Positions 18,501 to 26,369 of a stretch of DNA of 64,000 bases are shown here, one piece after another. A model generated the notes under the pieces. The model made no database searches. It saw only the letters and a program-made list of their open reading frames with translations, and was not told where the DNA came from. The stretch is from Cellulosilyticum ruminicola JCM 14822 (lineage in GTDB: Bacteria > Bacillota > Clostridia > Lachnospirales > Cellulosilyticaceae): positions 58,486 to 122,485 of the forward strand of contig NZ_BBCG01000004.1 of assembly GCF_001311925.1 (NCBI RefSeq). Reading direction: 5' to 3'. Within the stretch, counting starts at the first letter, position 1. Every line of letters begins with the position of its first letter. A program made the translations under genes and the position numbers.

Positions 18501-20046
18501 GCTTAACTCCTAGTACCTTTAAAAATGCCGCAAGAGATACTTGTACTGAGAAAATCATAGCTTGTGCATAGCTATGTTTTGCAAGTAAGCTTTCATCTAA
18601 TTCATAAATAAGCTTAATAATAGAATTATTAATAAATGGACTAAAAAGCTGATCAAGTTTCTCTAATTGATTTCTAAATGCTGCACTATATTTATATAAC
18701 TCATAAGCCATCTTACTATACTGTGATCCTTGTCCTGTAAATAGCCAGACTACTTTATCTAATTTTCCTTGATTATTAATGTCCTTCTTTATCGCCTTAC
18801 CTAATTGTTCCTTTAACATTTCTATGCTATTGGTTTGAATGGCTAAACGGCATCCAAGTTGTGCTCTACTTATATTTAATGACTTACATAAACTAATTAA
18901 TGAAGTAGTTGGCTTGTCACACCAGCTAATTAATTGTTGTATATTTTCTTTTAGTGCATTATTTGTTCTTGCCGAAATAGTACAAATTTGTTCTATAGAT
19001 TCTTCACTTACATCCATATTATGCAAACTCTCTCTGTCTTCCAAAATTAAGTGTGCATTTATCCCGCTTAATCCTAAAGAAGTTATTCCTGCTATTCGTT
19101 TACCTGATTTATATGGCCATTCTATTGTTTTATCAACTACCTTAAATGGTAGTGATGTCCAATCTACTAACTTATTTCCTTGCTTAAAATGAAGGTTAGC
19201 TGGTAATTTACCATATTTCATTGATACTAAAATTTTGCATATACCTGCCATACCTGAAGCCATTTCTAGATGACCTATATTTGATTTAATACTTCCTACA
19301 TATAATGTTTCTTTTCTACTACCAAATACATTTCCTAATGCATTTAATTCTTGAGGATCTCCAAGTCTAGTTGCTGAACCATGTGCTTCTATATAATCAA
19401 TCTCATTTGAATCAACTTCAGCATCCATTAACGCCTCAGTAATTACTTTACTTTGTGCTAATCCGCTTGGAACAGTAAGTCCTCCACTATGACCGTTATG
19501 ATTTACTGCACCGCCTCGAATGATTCCCCAAATATCATCTTTTTGTTCTATGGCATCATCTAATCTTTTTAGTATTAATACTGCTCCACCTTCGCCTCTT
19601 ACATAACCATCCGCATCTTCATCGAAACTACTACACTTATTAGTATCTGATAATGCACCTAATGACTCAAAACTTTCTTGCATATCTGAATCTGCATGTA
19701 TACTAATTCCACCAACTATTGCTGATTCACAAGTTCCTGTTCTAAGTTGTAACATAGCTTGATGTATCGCTACTAAAGATGATGAACATGCAGTATCTAT
19801 CGCCATACAAGGTCCATTTAAATTGAATACATATGAAAGCCTTCCAGCTGCACTATTTGGCATAGTCCCTGTAACAGAATATGCCCCAAATCCTTTACCT
19901 ACTTTTTTACCTAAGTAAGCATAATCATTTTGCATAATAGCTACAAATACACCTGTTCTGCTATTTCCTACACTTTTAGGATTAATGCCCGCATCTTCAA
20001 AGGCTTCCCAGGTCATCTCTAGCAAAATTCGTTGCTGTGGATCCAT
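15589..20046 (-). CDS. PKS/aminotransferase part: most of KS, AT, ACP and a PLP aminotransferase
   Basis: The 1,485-residue frame begins inside the KS (MDPQQR). KS: Cys 87 in DTACSSS, His 222 in AHGSAT (HGTGT is usual) and His 259 in KSNIGH. AT (about 430-720): GQGSQYSKM, Ser 523 in GHSIGEY and His 625 in SAFHS, so this module has its own AT. ACP: Ser 833 in GVDSLM. A flexible Val/Asn/Lys/Gln-rich linker (870-1015) leads to a class III PLP aminotransferase (about 1040-1460): CNTGSEAV (1143-1150), FDEMITGFR (1262-1270) and Schiff-base Lys 1291 in LYGKLVAGG. A KS-AT-ACP-aminotransferase series is known from mycosubtilin and iturin synthetases, where it makes beta-amino fatty acids. The frame ends at a 10-A tract; one more A would lead into the C domain. 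Confidence 0.9.
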   Translation of the reverse strand: MDPQQRILLEMTWEAFEDAGINPKSVGNSRTGVFVAIMQNDYAYLGKKVGKGFGAYSVTGTMPNSAAGRLSYVFNLNGPCMAIDTACSSSLVAIHQAMLQLRTGTCESAIVGGISIHADSDMQESFESLGALSDTNKCSSFDEDADGYVRGEGGAVLILKRLDDAIEQKDDIWGIIRGGAVNHNGHSGGLTVPSGLAQSKVITEALMDAEVDSNEIDYIEAHGSATRLGDPQELNALGNVFGSRKETLYVGSIKSNIGHLEMASGMAGICKILVSMKYGKLPANLHFKQGNKLVDWTSLPFKVVDKTIEWPYKSGKRIAGITSLGLSGINAHLILEDRESLHNMDVSEESIEQICTISARTNNALKENIQQLISWCDKPTTSLISLCKSLNISRAQLGCRLAIQTNSIEMLKEQLGKAIKKDINNQGKLDKVVWLFTGQGSQYSKMAYELYKYSAAFRNQLEKLDQLFSPFINNSIIKLIYELDESLLAKHSYAQAMIFSVQVSLAAFLKVLGVKPDLVIGHSIGEYAAAYVAGIMDLETAVKMVATRGRVMDETKVSGKMVALLTDLKIASSLIEEYEDVSIAAINAPQNVTISGGLESIKAVKKKARKAHIFAETLSVSSAFHSILMTEDSKKLKEQLQGIKFSKSQIPMISTVTGKVIDTVIDESYWEKHLVSTVNFVQAIETSTELGATVFLEIGATATLCGLVAQNLQDDKYMMLPCIRKNESDYKQILTSLGWLWEKGIDIKWKEIYKDHRVERVENLPHTSYERSRVWLIDEGINKHMMGSDSLMKEEQLSSVIKNKLRELISQVTGVSKETITDELNLFALGVDSLMLVQLSKRINAQYQVMIPVNVFFTTLHTINAILEYVSEKNPSVLEYTNQVEVNKVQENKIEVNKPQVNRTVLSKVSKPVEQHKASIPVIQNTSNRECDDLQSIFKDQLTIIKQQLALLGNTNFEIQDSIQLEQITNEEVAITQEETEVKHIPTSEVKKGTDEGQLMASASRNMQFASDELTPQQQRFLDEFITEYTQKTKKSKAYSQDNRAHLADWISSLNFSTSTKEIVYPLVSDHSKGSKFWDIDGNEYIDTAMGYGVGFFGNNATFINEAINEQIREGFELGPQTDLVGEVTDLICELTGCERVAYCNTGSEAVMVAIRLARAVSKRDKIVRFITSFHGSFDGVLAEAEDSGSRPMDIGIPQSMVEDTMVCQYGSRETLEFVRAHANELAAVLVEPVQSRNPSLQPKEFLQELREICTEYGIAMIFDEMITGFRIELGGAQAFFDIKADMALYGKLVAGGMPIGIVTGSSKYLDAVDGGYWSFGDESMPIVPTTFFAGTFCKHPLTMAACRAVLRRLKKEGNQLIAEANSRTARFVERINEFFMEEEVPLHAVNFGSMYRFESLVATNMPLLGLELNLLFKLMQNKGVYVWERRTCFFSIEHTDEDEQKIYDVIYESVNELRQGGFEFKVLEGFTPESSKKKIDKSQG

Positions 20047-21353
20047 GGCTTCTGCTTCTTTAGGTGAAATACCAAAAACAGAGGATCAAATTGATCAATA
20101 TTTTCTAAGAAGCTACCATTTTTAATCTTTCCATCTCTGCTCCAATGTGTATCAGGAATTTCAGTAATAGGATTTATCCCACTTTCTAACATATTCCAAA
20201 ATGCTTCTGGTGAATTTACATCATTAGGAAATCTACATGCCATTCCTACGACTGCAATTGCACTATTACTTGTCCTACTTTTCTTTTTCCCAACTACTAT
20301 ATTTTTCTTCTCATTTAAATCTAACACTATTTTTTCAGATATAGTATTTATAGTAGGGTAATCAAGTAATATTGTGACGGCCAATCTAATACCTAAACAT
20401 TCTTGTATATTTTTGTGAAATTCAACTAGTCTAAATGAATCTATACCTAAATCAAAAAAGTTTTCATCATCACTAACTTCTGATATTAAGACCATCTTTT
20501 TAACTTCTTGTCTAATAATTTCCTTTACATATGTTATGTCATTTAACTTTTCTTTTTTATCTAGTTTTATTAATTTTTCACTTTTACACTTATCTATTTC
20601 ACAGATATTTCCCTGTTTCAGGTTCTCTATAAGCTTAAATCTTTGCACTTTACCTGTATGTGTTTGTGGAATCTCATCTACTCTAACAACAGACCTTAGC
20701 CTTATTCCCAATGAAATTAGGACAGTTTGTCTAATATGCTCAGCTAACTCTATAAACTCGAATTTATCAGTATCATACTTTATAAAAATTACCAGCTCTT
20801 CTGCACCAGTTTCTTCATCGAAATAACCACACGCTATACAGTGCTCAAGTTCCCCAGTTTGTGTTGATTCTTTTATAAGCTTTTCAATATCGTTAGGTAT
20901 ATAATTTACTCCATTGATAATGATCATTTCTTTTTGTCTACCAATAATCACAAGATGTTTGTTATCTATAAATCCCAAATCTTGAGTATCCAACCATCCT
21001 TTCTCATCAATAGCACTGGTTATTGCACCATTACTGTTATAATAACCTTGCATAACACAAGGTCCATTCACTTTGATATGTCCTACAAATCCATCAGCTA
21101 ATGTTTTTTCTTCATCATCAGTTATCTGTACTTCACAGCAATCACATACTTCTCCACATTCAACAAATGTAACAGTTTCTTCATTCTCTTCATCTCGTTC
21201 TTGAATACACTTGCCTACAATTAGTTTGTTTCTATCCACTATGTATCTTTTAAAATCCTTCCCTAACTGCCTAATTGCTACGGCCATAGTCATCTCTGTT
21301 AAACCATATCCTGGTGCTAATGCTTTTCTACTAAGATGCCATTTCTTTAACAC
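20019..21353 (-). CDS. C-terminal half of fatty acyl-AMP ligase, ACP and start of ketosynthase
   Basis: The 444-residue frame continues the adenylating enzyme: GYGLTEMT (15-22), the LDTQDLGFID hinge region (121-130), and THTGKVQRFK near 231-240. An ACP follows at about 275-345, with phosphopantetheine Ser 306 in GIDSFRL. A KS then begins at about 363 (IAVVGMACRFP). The frame is lost at FDPLFLVFHL; one additional T in the T5 run at about 20074-20078 restores FDPLFFGISPKEAEAMDPQQR and joins the frame that carries the rest of the KS. The Met start is internal. The frame is open upstream to about 21475 and holds LEVYDVKAAELEQWDL and GAEPISYNIC, typical of fatty acyl-AMP ligases. Confidence 0.86.
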   Translation of the reverse strand: MLKKWHLSRKALAPGYGLTEMTMAVAIRQLGKDFKRYIVDRNKLIVGKCIQERDEENEETVTFVECGEVCDCCEVQITDDEEKTLADGFVGHIKVNGPCVMQGYYNSNGAITSAIDEKGWLDTQDLGFIDNKHLVIIGRQKEMIIINGVNYIPNDIEKLIKESTQTGELEHCIACGYFDEETGAEELVIFIKYDTDKFEFIELAEHIRQTVLISLGIRLRSVVRVDEIPQTHTGKVQRFKLIENLKQGNICEIDKCKSEKLIKLDKKEKLNDITYVKEIIRQEVKKMVLISEVSDDENFFDLGIDSFRLVEFHKNIQECLGIRLAVTILLDYPTINTISEKIVLDLNEKKNIVVGKKKSRTSNSAIAVVGMACRFPNDVNSPEAFWNMLESGINPITEIPDTHWSRDGKIKNGSFLENIDQFDPLFLVFHLKKQKPWIHSNEFC

Positions 21354-21456
21354 ATTGTAAAAGCTATCACAAATGTTATATGAAATAGGCTCAGCGCCTA
21401 TAACTATGCTTCTTATACATCTTAAATCCCACTGTTCTAATTCTGCTGCTTTAACA

Positions 21457-22278
21457 TCATATACCTCTAAAAATTTTTAATCCAGTATTAGATGTTGCTA
21501 AATATGTTGCACGATATTTATTAACACTTGATAACCATAATTGTGGATTTAAAGTAAATAAATTGGTTGTCATCTGATACTGATTAATATCTAAAAACAT
21601 AGGAATAAAGTGAAATCCTATAAGTCCAAATATATGTGTATTAGGTAACCAATTAAGAGAAACATCTTCTTTCCCTAAGTGTAATGCTGAAATAAAGCTA
21701 CGCATGTTAGCTAAAATACTTCCATGAGTTAATATAGCTCCTTTAGGTTCTCCTGTTGATCCAGATGAATAAAGAATGAGCGCTATATCTTGTTCATCTA
21801 ACTTATATTCACTTAACTCACCTTCACACTTTGGTAGTTCAAATGGATTAACAAGTTTCTTTAATATATCTTCTAAAATAGGCTCATTAATTTTGGTAGC
21901 ATACTGTTCTAACTTTTGCTGATACTTAATATCATCTGTGATTAACCATGCTTGTTGAATCTGTTGCCATACATTAAATAATCTATAAAATTCATTTTTA
22001 TTATTAATAAATGGAAGTAATACAGGTATCATTCCCCCCATTAAACATGCCCAATATGTAATAAAGAACTTTTTCTCATCTCTTACCTGTATTAATACAT
22101 AATCCTTTGCTTGTAGTCCTTGTTGTTGATATTTAATAAGACACGTTTTTGCTTCATTTACTAATTCTTCATACGAAATACCATTAACTTCTTGTTTAGC
22201 ATTTAAAAAATAAATTTTCTGCCTACTCTTTTTTACACTATAGAGAACTTGAACTAAATTCCTTTTTTCATTTTGCAT
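21457..22278 (-). CDS. N-terminal half of fatty acyl-AMP ligase (chain-initiating domain)
   Basis: This 273-residue frame has the natural start of the megasynthase: ATG at 22278 with GGGGGAT upstream and 12 bases after the acyl-CoA dehydrogenase stop. It is the N-terminal part of an adenylate-forming enzyme. The phosphate-binding loop is YSSGSTGEPKG (170-180), followed by SLNWLPNTHIFGLIG, typical of fatty acyl-AMP ligases that activate a fatty acid and pass it to the fused ACP without CoA. It stops after SNTGLKIFRGI. Removing one A from the A5 run at 21474-21478 gives NTGLKFLEVYDV and joins the next frame. This is the only break in the cluster better explained by a gained base than by a lost one. 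Confidence 0.87.
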   Translation of the reverse strand: MQNEKRNLVQVLYSVKKSRQKIYFLNAKQEVNGISYEELVNEAKTCLIKYQQQGLQAKDYVLIQVRDEKKFFITYWACLMGGMIPVLLPFINNKNEFYRLFNVWQQIQQAWLITDDIKYQQKLEQYATKINEPILEDILKKLVNPFELPKCEGELSEYKLDEQDIALILYSSGSTGEPKGAILTHGSILANMRSFISALHLGKEDVSLNWLPNTHIFGLIGFHFIPMFLDINQYQMTTNLFTLNPQLWLSSVNKYRATYLATSNTGLKIFRGI

Positions 22279-22290
22279 ACATATCCCCCA

Positions 22291-23427
22291 TTAGTGCTTA
22301 TAATATTTATGTAATCCATAATTAGCAATCATCATCTGTTGTACTTGAGATGTTCCTTCTATAATTTCTAATACTTTTGCTTCTCTAAATAAACGCTCAG
22401 GTGCATATTCATTCCAGCATCCATTTCCACCAAATACTTGTACTGCATCTGCTGTTACTTGATTTGCTATCTTAGAAGTATAGTATTTAGCAACATTAGT
22501 TTCCATAACTTGATCTCTATGATTTTCATTACGTAACTGCCCAACGTGAATACATAAGCTTCTTGCCGCATGTACTTTAGTAACTGCATCTGCAATCATT
22601 TCTCTTACTAATTGGAATTCTCCTATTTTCTTTCCAAATTGTTCACGTTTTCTCGAATAAGTTACCATTTCTTCTAACGCTCTTTCGCTAAGTGCTAACC
22701 CTGCCCATGCAATACTATAACGTCCATAAAATAATGCTGTATTTGCAACAAAATTAAATCCTGCTCCTATTCTTCCTAAAACATTTTCTTTAGGCACTTT
22801 AACTTCATCAAATGTAATATGCGCCATCTGAGCCGCCCTACCTGCTAACATACCTTTCATAGGTTCTACTTTAATACCTTGCATTGATTTTTCTACAATA
22901 AACGCTGTAACAGTTTTTTCATTTGCAGCGATTACTAAAAATATATCTGCTAATGCACCAAATGAAATCCATTTTTTAGAGCCATTTATTACATATGCAT
23001 CTTCTTCTTCTCGATATGTCGTTTTTACAGCAGTTGCATCTGTTCCTGTTTCTGGTTCAGAAAGTGCAAAGCATCCTATCTTTTTTCCTTGTGCAATATC
23101 ATATAAATATCTTTCTTTTTGCTCTGAACTTCCTAGCTTAAGTATTGTTTCCCCAACTAGTGATGTATGTACAGTTAATAATGTTCTTGTTGCACAACAT
23201 GCTTTTCCTATAATCTCAGTAAAGTAACCATAGTCTAATGCATTTAATCCAAGTCCACCATATTCAGTCGGCAAAATGGCACCTAAAAATCCTCGCTCCG
23301 CCATTTCTTGAATTACTTCATTATCTATATAGCCTTGTTCTTCAAACTTGCTTGCATTTGGTCTTAAAACTTCATTTACGAACTTTTCTGCTTCTATTAG
23401 AATAGGATTTTCATAAATGCTTTTCAT
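22291..23427 (-). CDS. Acyl-CoA dehydrogenase family flavoprotein of the extender-unit pathway
   Basis: The 378-residue protein has the full acyl-CoA dehydrogenase layout: helical N-terminus, beta domain with CFALSEPETGTDA (about 120-135) and WISFGALAD, then C-terminal helices with the FGGNGCWNEYAPERLFREA segment. The probable catalytic Glu lies in IIEGTSQVQ near the C-terminus. In the methoxymalonyl and hydroxymalonyl pathways a homologous enzyme (FkbI or ZmaI type) acts on the ACP-bound glyceryl-derived intermediate rather than on a CoA ester. The start has GAGGGATA upstream and is one base from the ACP stop. Context (ACP, FkbH-like and hydroxyacyl dehydrogenase genes on one transcript) is the main ground for the role; the fold itself would also fit beta-oxidation. 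Confidence 0.88.
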   Translation of the reverse strand: MKSIYENPILIEAEKFVNEVLRPNASKFEEQGYIDNEVIQEMAERGFLGAILPTEYGGLGLNALDYGYFTEIIGKACCATRTLLTVHTSLVGETILKLGSSEQKERYLYDIAQGKKIGCFALSEPETGTDATAVKTTYREEEDAYVINGSKKWISFGALADIFLVIAANEKTVTAFIVEKSMQGIKVEPMKGMLAGRAAQMAHITFDEVKVPKENVLGRIGAGFNFVANTALFYGRYSIAWAGLALSERALEEMVTYSRKREQFGKKIGEFQLVREMIADAVTKVHAARSLCIHVGQLRNENHRDQVMETNVAKYYTSKIANQVTADAVQVFGGNGCWNEYAPERLFREAKVLEIIEGTSQVQQMMIANYGLHKYYKH

Positions 23428-23428
23428 A

Positions 23429-23686
23429 TTATCCCTCGCTTTTCTCTACTAATTTTACCATTTGCTGTACTGAACTAAAGTTAACTAAATTAATATCTTC
23501 ATCTGCTACTTCAATCTTAAATTCATCTTCAATGAAATCTAATAAACGCATTGCAAATATTGAAGTCACAAACCCTTTTTCAAATATATTATCATCATCC
23601 GCTAATGTAATATCTTCATCAAACACATCCATATTACCTATAATAAAGTTCCTTATGCTTTCACGTGCTTGTTCATAGTTTTCCAT
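23429..23686 (-). CDS. Discrete acyl carrier protein for the extender unit
   Basis: This 85-residue protein has the length and helical pattern of a free-standing ACP. The phosphopantetheine site is the Ser in FEKGFVTSIFAM (about residue 57), in place of the DSL found in fatty-acid ACPs. That context is typical of the small ACPs that carry glyceryl-derived extender units. The gene has a strong AGGAGGAG site seven bases before its ATG. It lies between the FkbH-like gene (18 bases) and the acyl-CoA dehydrogenase (one base). I infer that the FkbH-like protein loads it with a three-carbon glycolytic unit. Confidence 0.9.
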   Translation of the reverse strand: MENYEQARESIRNFIIGNMDVFDEDITLADDDNIFEKGFVTSIFAMRLLDFIEDEFKIEVADEDINLVNFSSVQQMVKLVEKSEG

Positions 23687-23704
23687 TCTATACTCCTCCT
23701 AAAC

Positions 23705-24742
23705 TTATTTTTTTCTTTCATCATCAACAATAATTTTTATATATGGTGGATACTCTTGAATAATAGATAAATCATTTTCAAATAAGATTCTCTTATCTTC
23801 CTTTTTCTTTTGAACAAAATTAGCTAATTGATATGTAATCAACATTTGTCTATTACGATCTGTTCTTATAAAATCTGCTTGCAGAACTTCTTGTGCACTT
23901 TTAGCACGTTTCATTAAAAATGAAAGTAATACAGTTCCCACTCCTCTTGAAACAGTTCTACATGACATTAATAGCAATCTAATAATACTCCTATTATCTA
24001 TGTGTTCTACAAGTACCAATCCTATCTTTCCATAGCTTCCATACTTATCTGTAAGTTCACATACCCATACATCATAACTAGGCACATCAAGCAATTCTTT
24101 TAATTCATCATATCCATATTGAATACCTGTTGAATTTAATTGATTAGTACGTATTGTTAATTCTTCAGCTCTTTTTAAGTCATACTCTTGGGCTCTAGAA
24201 ATTCTAATCTCCATGTTTAGGCTTTCCAAAAACTCTATAGATGTTCCTTCATAATGTGTTTCATCATATACACGTTTTTCTTGTTCCAAATACATTTGTC
24301 GACGTCTCTTACTATCCTCTGTAATAACTTTAGGATTTAGACGTTCCATATTAATTAGCTCTTTATAATCTATTGCGTCCACAATCATTACTTCAGGATA
24401 TACACTTGCTACTTCATCTCTTTCAAATGGCTGATCATCTATAAATACTAGCGTATCTCTATTGATATTTATCTGTTCTGCTATACGTGCTATAGCTGTG
24501 GATTTTGCTCCCCATCCTACTTGAGGTACTAAAAAGTAATGTGCTATCTCAAATTCTTCTAATTTTTGCATTACATCTGATAAATCATTTTTACTAGCAA
24601 TTGAATTCAAAATTCCTCGTTCATCTAATGTCTTTAATATTTCTTTTATTCCTGGCTTTAAGGAAACTGCATCCCCTTCTAACAAAGTTCCATCCCATAA
24701 AGTATTATCCAAATCCCATACTACACATTTAACATATTTCAA
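23705..24742 (-). CDS. FkbH-like HAD protein, loads the glyceryl unit onto ACP
   Basis: The 345-residue protein has a HAD phosphatase N-terminus with the nucleophile motif WDLDNTLWDG (about 9-18), the second HAD region LNSIASKNDL (about 45-54), and FIDDQPFERDE (about 100-110). The C-terminal half is a GNAT-like acyltransferase part (TNQLNSTG, SYGKIGLVLVE, LMSCRTVSRGVGTVLL). Members of this family take 1,3-bisphosphoglycerate, remove phosphate and put a glyceryl group on an ACP for methoxymalonyl- or hydroxymalonyl-ACP synthesis. The start is TTG at 24742, seven bases after GGGGAG; no ATG fits better. The four neighbouring genes complete the pathway except for an O-methyltransferase, which is not seen. 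Confidence 0.92.
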   Translation of the reverse strand: MKYVKCVVWDLDNTLWDGTLLEGDAVSLKPGIKEILKTLDERGILNSIASKNDLSDVMQKLEEFEIAHYFLVPQVGWGAKSTAIARIAEQININRDTLVFIDDQPFERDEVASVYPEVMIVDAIDYKELINMERLNPKVITEDSKRRRQMYLEQEKRVYDETHYEGTSIEFLESLNMEIRISRAQEYDLKRAEELTIRTNQLNSTGIQYGYDELKELLDVPSYDVWVCELTDKYGSYGKIGLVLVEHIDNRSIIRLLLMSCRTVSRGVGTVLLSFLMKRAKSAQEVLQADFIRTDRNRQMLITYQLANFVQKKKEDKRILFENDLSIIQEYPPYIKIIVDDERKK

Positions 24743-24768
24743 TGCCTGACTCCCCTTTTATAAATTGA

Positions 24769-25614
24769 TTAGTATTTATAAAAACCTCTACCACTCTTTC
24801 TTCCTAATAATCCTGCTGCTACCATCTTTTTAAGCAATGGACAACATCTAAACTTAGGATCTTGATACTCCTTGTATAATACATCCAAAGAATTTACAAC
24901 TGTATCTAACCCAATAAGATCCGCTGTTTCTAATGGCCCCATTTTATGGGCATAACCCATTCTAAAAATAGCATCTATATTCTCAGGATTTGCTACATGA
25001 TCTTGTACTAAAAAAGCTGCTTCATTCATAAATAAATGAGATAATCTATTAGCAACAAACCCTGGGAAGTCATTTACCTTTATTAATTTCTTTTGCATAC
25101 TATTTAATAACATTCTTGCTTCATTTATTGTTTCTTCTGAAGTATGAAAACCAATAACAGTCTCTACTGCTTCTTTTAATGGAACTGGATTCATAAAATG
25201 CATACCAATCACTTTATCTGGTTCATTCATTAATGATGCTATCTGAGTGATTGAAATACAGCTTGTATTTACACCATAATATGTACCGAGTGAACATACT
25301 TCATTAAGTTCTTTATAAACTTTACTCTTTACTTCTATATCTTCAGTTACATTTTCAATTACCCATTCTACATTTTCAAAACCTGTATAATCTGTTGTAA
25401 AACTTATTCGACTCATAATATCTTTAGAATCCCATGTCTGTAGCTCATTAGATAACATACGATATTGTCTAATATTTTTCTTCATAATCTTTTTAGCTTT
25501 TTCTAAAACATCTTCATCTTTATCTTTTAATATAACCTCATATCCATAAAACGCTGCTGTTGCAGCAAGATCTACTCCCATTACACCGGCTCCAACCACT
25601 GCAATTTTTCGCAT
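24769..25614 (-). CDS. 3-hydroxyacyl-CoA dehydrogenase family enzyme of the extender-unit pathway
   Basis: The 281-residue protein is a complete NAD-dependent 3-hydroxyacyl dehydrogenase. The Rossmann loop is VVGAGVMG (6-13), the catalytic region is GMHFMNPVP (about 151-159), and NDFPGFVANRL and GPLETADLIGLD mark the C-terminal domain. In FkbK/ZmaG-type pathways this enzyme oxidises the hydroxymethyl end of glyceryl-ACP. It has AAGGAGAAATAAT before its ATG and sits 27 bases upstream of the FkbH-like gene. A butyrate-pathway Hbd enzyme would look similar, so the assignment leans on the neighbours: no crotonase or thiolase gene is nearby. Confidence 0.87.
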   Translation of the reverse strand: MRKIAVVGAGVMGVDLAATAAFYGYEVILKDKDEDVLEKAKKIMKKNIRQYRMLSNELQTWDSKDIMSRISFTTDYTGFENVEWVIENVTEDIEVKSKVYKELNEVCSLGTYYGVNTSCISITQIASLMNEPDKVIGMHFMNPVPLKEAVETVIGFHTSEETINEARMLLNSMQKKLIKVNDFPGFVANRLSHLFMNEAAFLVQDHVANPENIDAIFRMGYAHKMGPLETADLIGLDTVVNSLDVLYKEYQDPKFRCCPLLKKMVAAGLLGRKSGRGFYKY

Positions 25615-25637
25615 ATTATTTCTCCTTTTTTTATTTC

Positions 25638-26369
25638 CTATTTTTTATTAAGTACATAAATTGCACCACCATATCCAATGACACACCATATAATGAGTCT
25701 AATATAATGAACAGAATTAACACTAAATGTTGTACATGCCATTGAACTACGTAAAACTTCTGCCATTGAATAAATTGGAAGTACATGATGAACAGCTTGA
25801 AGCCATCCTGGTAAACGGTCTATAGGGAAATTAATAGGTGAAAACATTAACGAACCAAAGGCAATAACTTGTGATAATGACATAGCTGCTTGAGGTGAAA
25901 ATGCATATGAAAATCCATATCCAACACCAATACAAGTTAATGCTGTTAATATAAAGCCTGGGATAATTGTCCATGAAATAGCATACCCTGGATGAAAAAT
26001 AAAATGAGAACATACTGTTGAAATAATAATTCCTGGTAATGTAACACATAACCAAATTAATGTATCTACTAATATAATAACTGATCTTCTGACAGGTAAT
26101 GTACGTAAAAAATCAATATAACCTTCTACTTTAGCATTTGAATTTTGTATAGGTAAACTAACAAGCCCTATCATAATTAAAATCATTGTAGGTGCACCTG
26201 TAGCTAAAAATAGTACACTACTTTGATCTATATCTGCGTATAAATAAGTAAAACCAATAGCAATTCCTAATGCAAAAAGAATATGAATTAACATAAAGAA
26301 TGTTAATGTGCCACCACATCTAATAAATTGTAAATTAAATACATACTTAAATTGTTTTGCGTAACTCAT
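25638..26369 (-). CDS. ABC-2 type transporter permease, probable exporter of the cluster product
   Basis: The 243-residue protein has about six hydrophobic segments (about 20-42, 52-72, 103-125, 137-160, 165-185, 222-240) and the soluble turn FLRTLPVRRSVIILVD typical of ABC-2 permeases, as well as GVGYGFSYAFSPQAA in the fourth region. It overlaps the ATPase gene by 23 bases, so the two are translated together. Its place at the head of the biosynthetic operon suggests export of the product or self-protection. It is smaller than drug exporters of the DrrB kind but complete, ending in YVLNKK. Confidence 0.88.
   Translation of the reverse strand: MSYAKQFKYVFNLQFIRCGGTLTFFMLIHILFALGIAIGFTYLYADIDQSSVLFLATGAPTMILIMIGLVSLPIQNSNAKVEGYIDFLRTLPVRRSVIILVDTLIWLCVTLPGIIISTVCSHFIFHPGYAISWTIIPGFILTALTCIGVGYGFSYAFSPQAAMSLSQVIAFGSLMFSPINFPIDRLPGWLQAVHHVLPIYSMAEVLRSSMACTTFSVNSVHYIRLIIWCVIGYGGAIYVLNKK

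Larger units (their letters stand above)
11967..22278 (-). other. Reconstructed megasynthase: FAAL-ACP-KS-AT-ACP-aminotransferase-C-A-PCP-(partial C)
   Basis: Five frames in a row read as one protein of about 3,430 residues if four single bases are corrected (about 14386, 15609-15618, 20074-20078, 21469-21478). No break falls at a clean domain boundary with its own ribosome binding site. The domain order is that of mycosubtilin MycA and iturin ItuA up to the A domain: a fatty acid is adenylated and loaded, extended once with malonyl, transaminated to a beta-amino acyl chain, then condensed with the amino acid on the PCP. Unlike those synthetases, the product is apparently handed to AT-less PKS modules rather than to more NRPS modules. 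Confidence 0.8.

Noticed and set aside
25831..26055. Small frame inside the cluster permease gene
   Set aside because: Alternative-frame shadow of the permease with no start signal.
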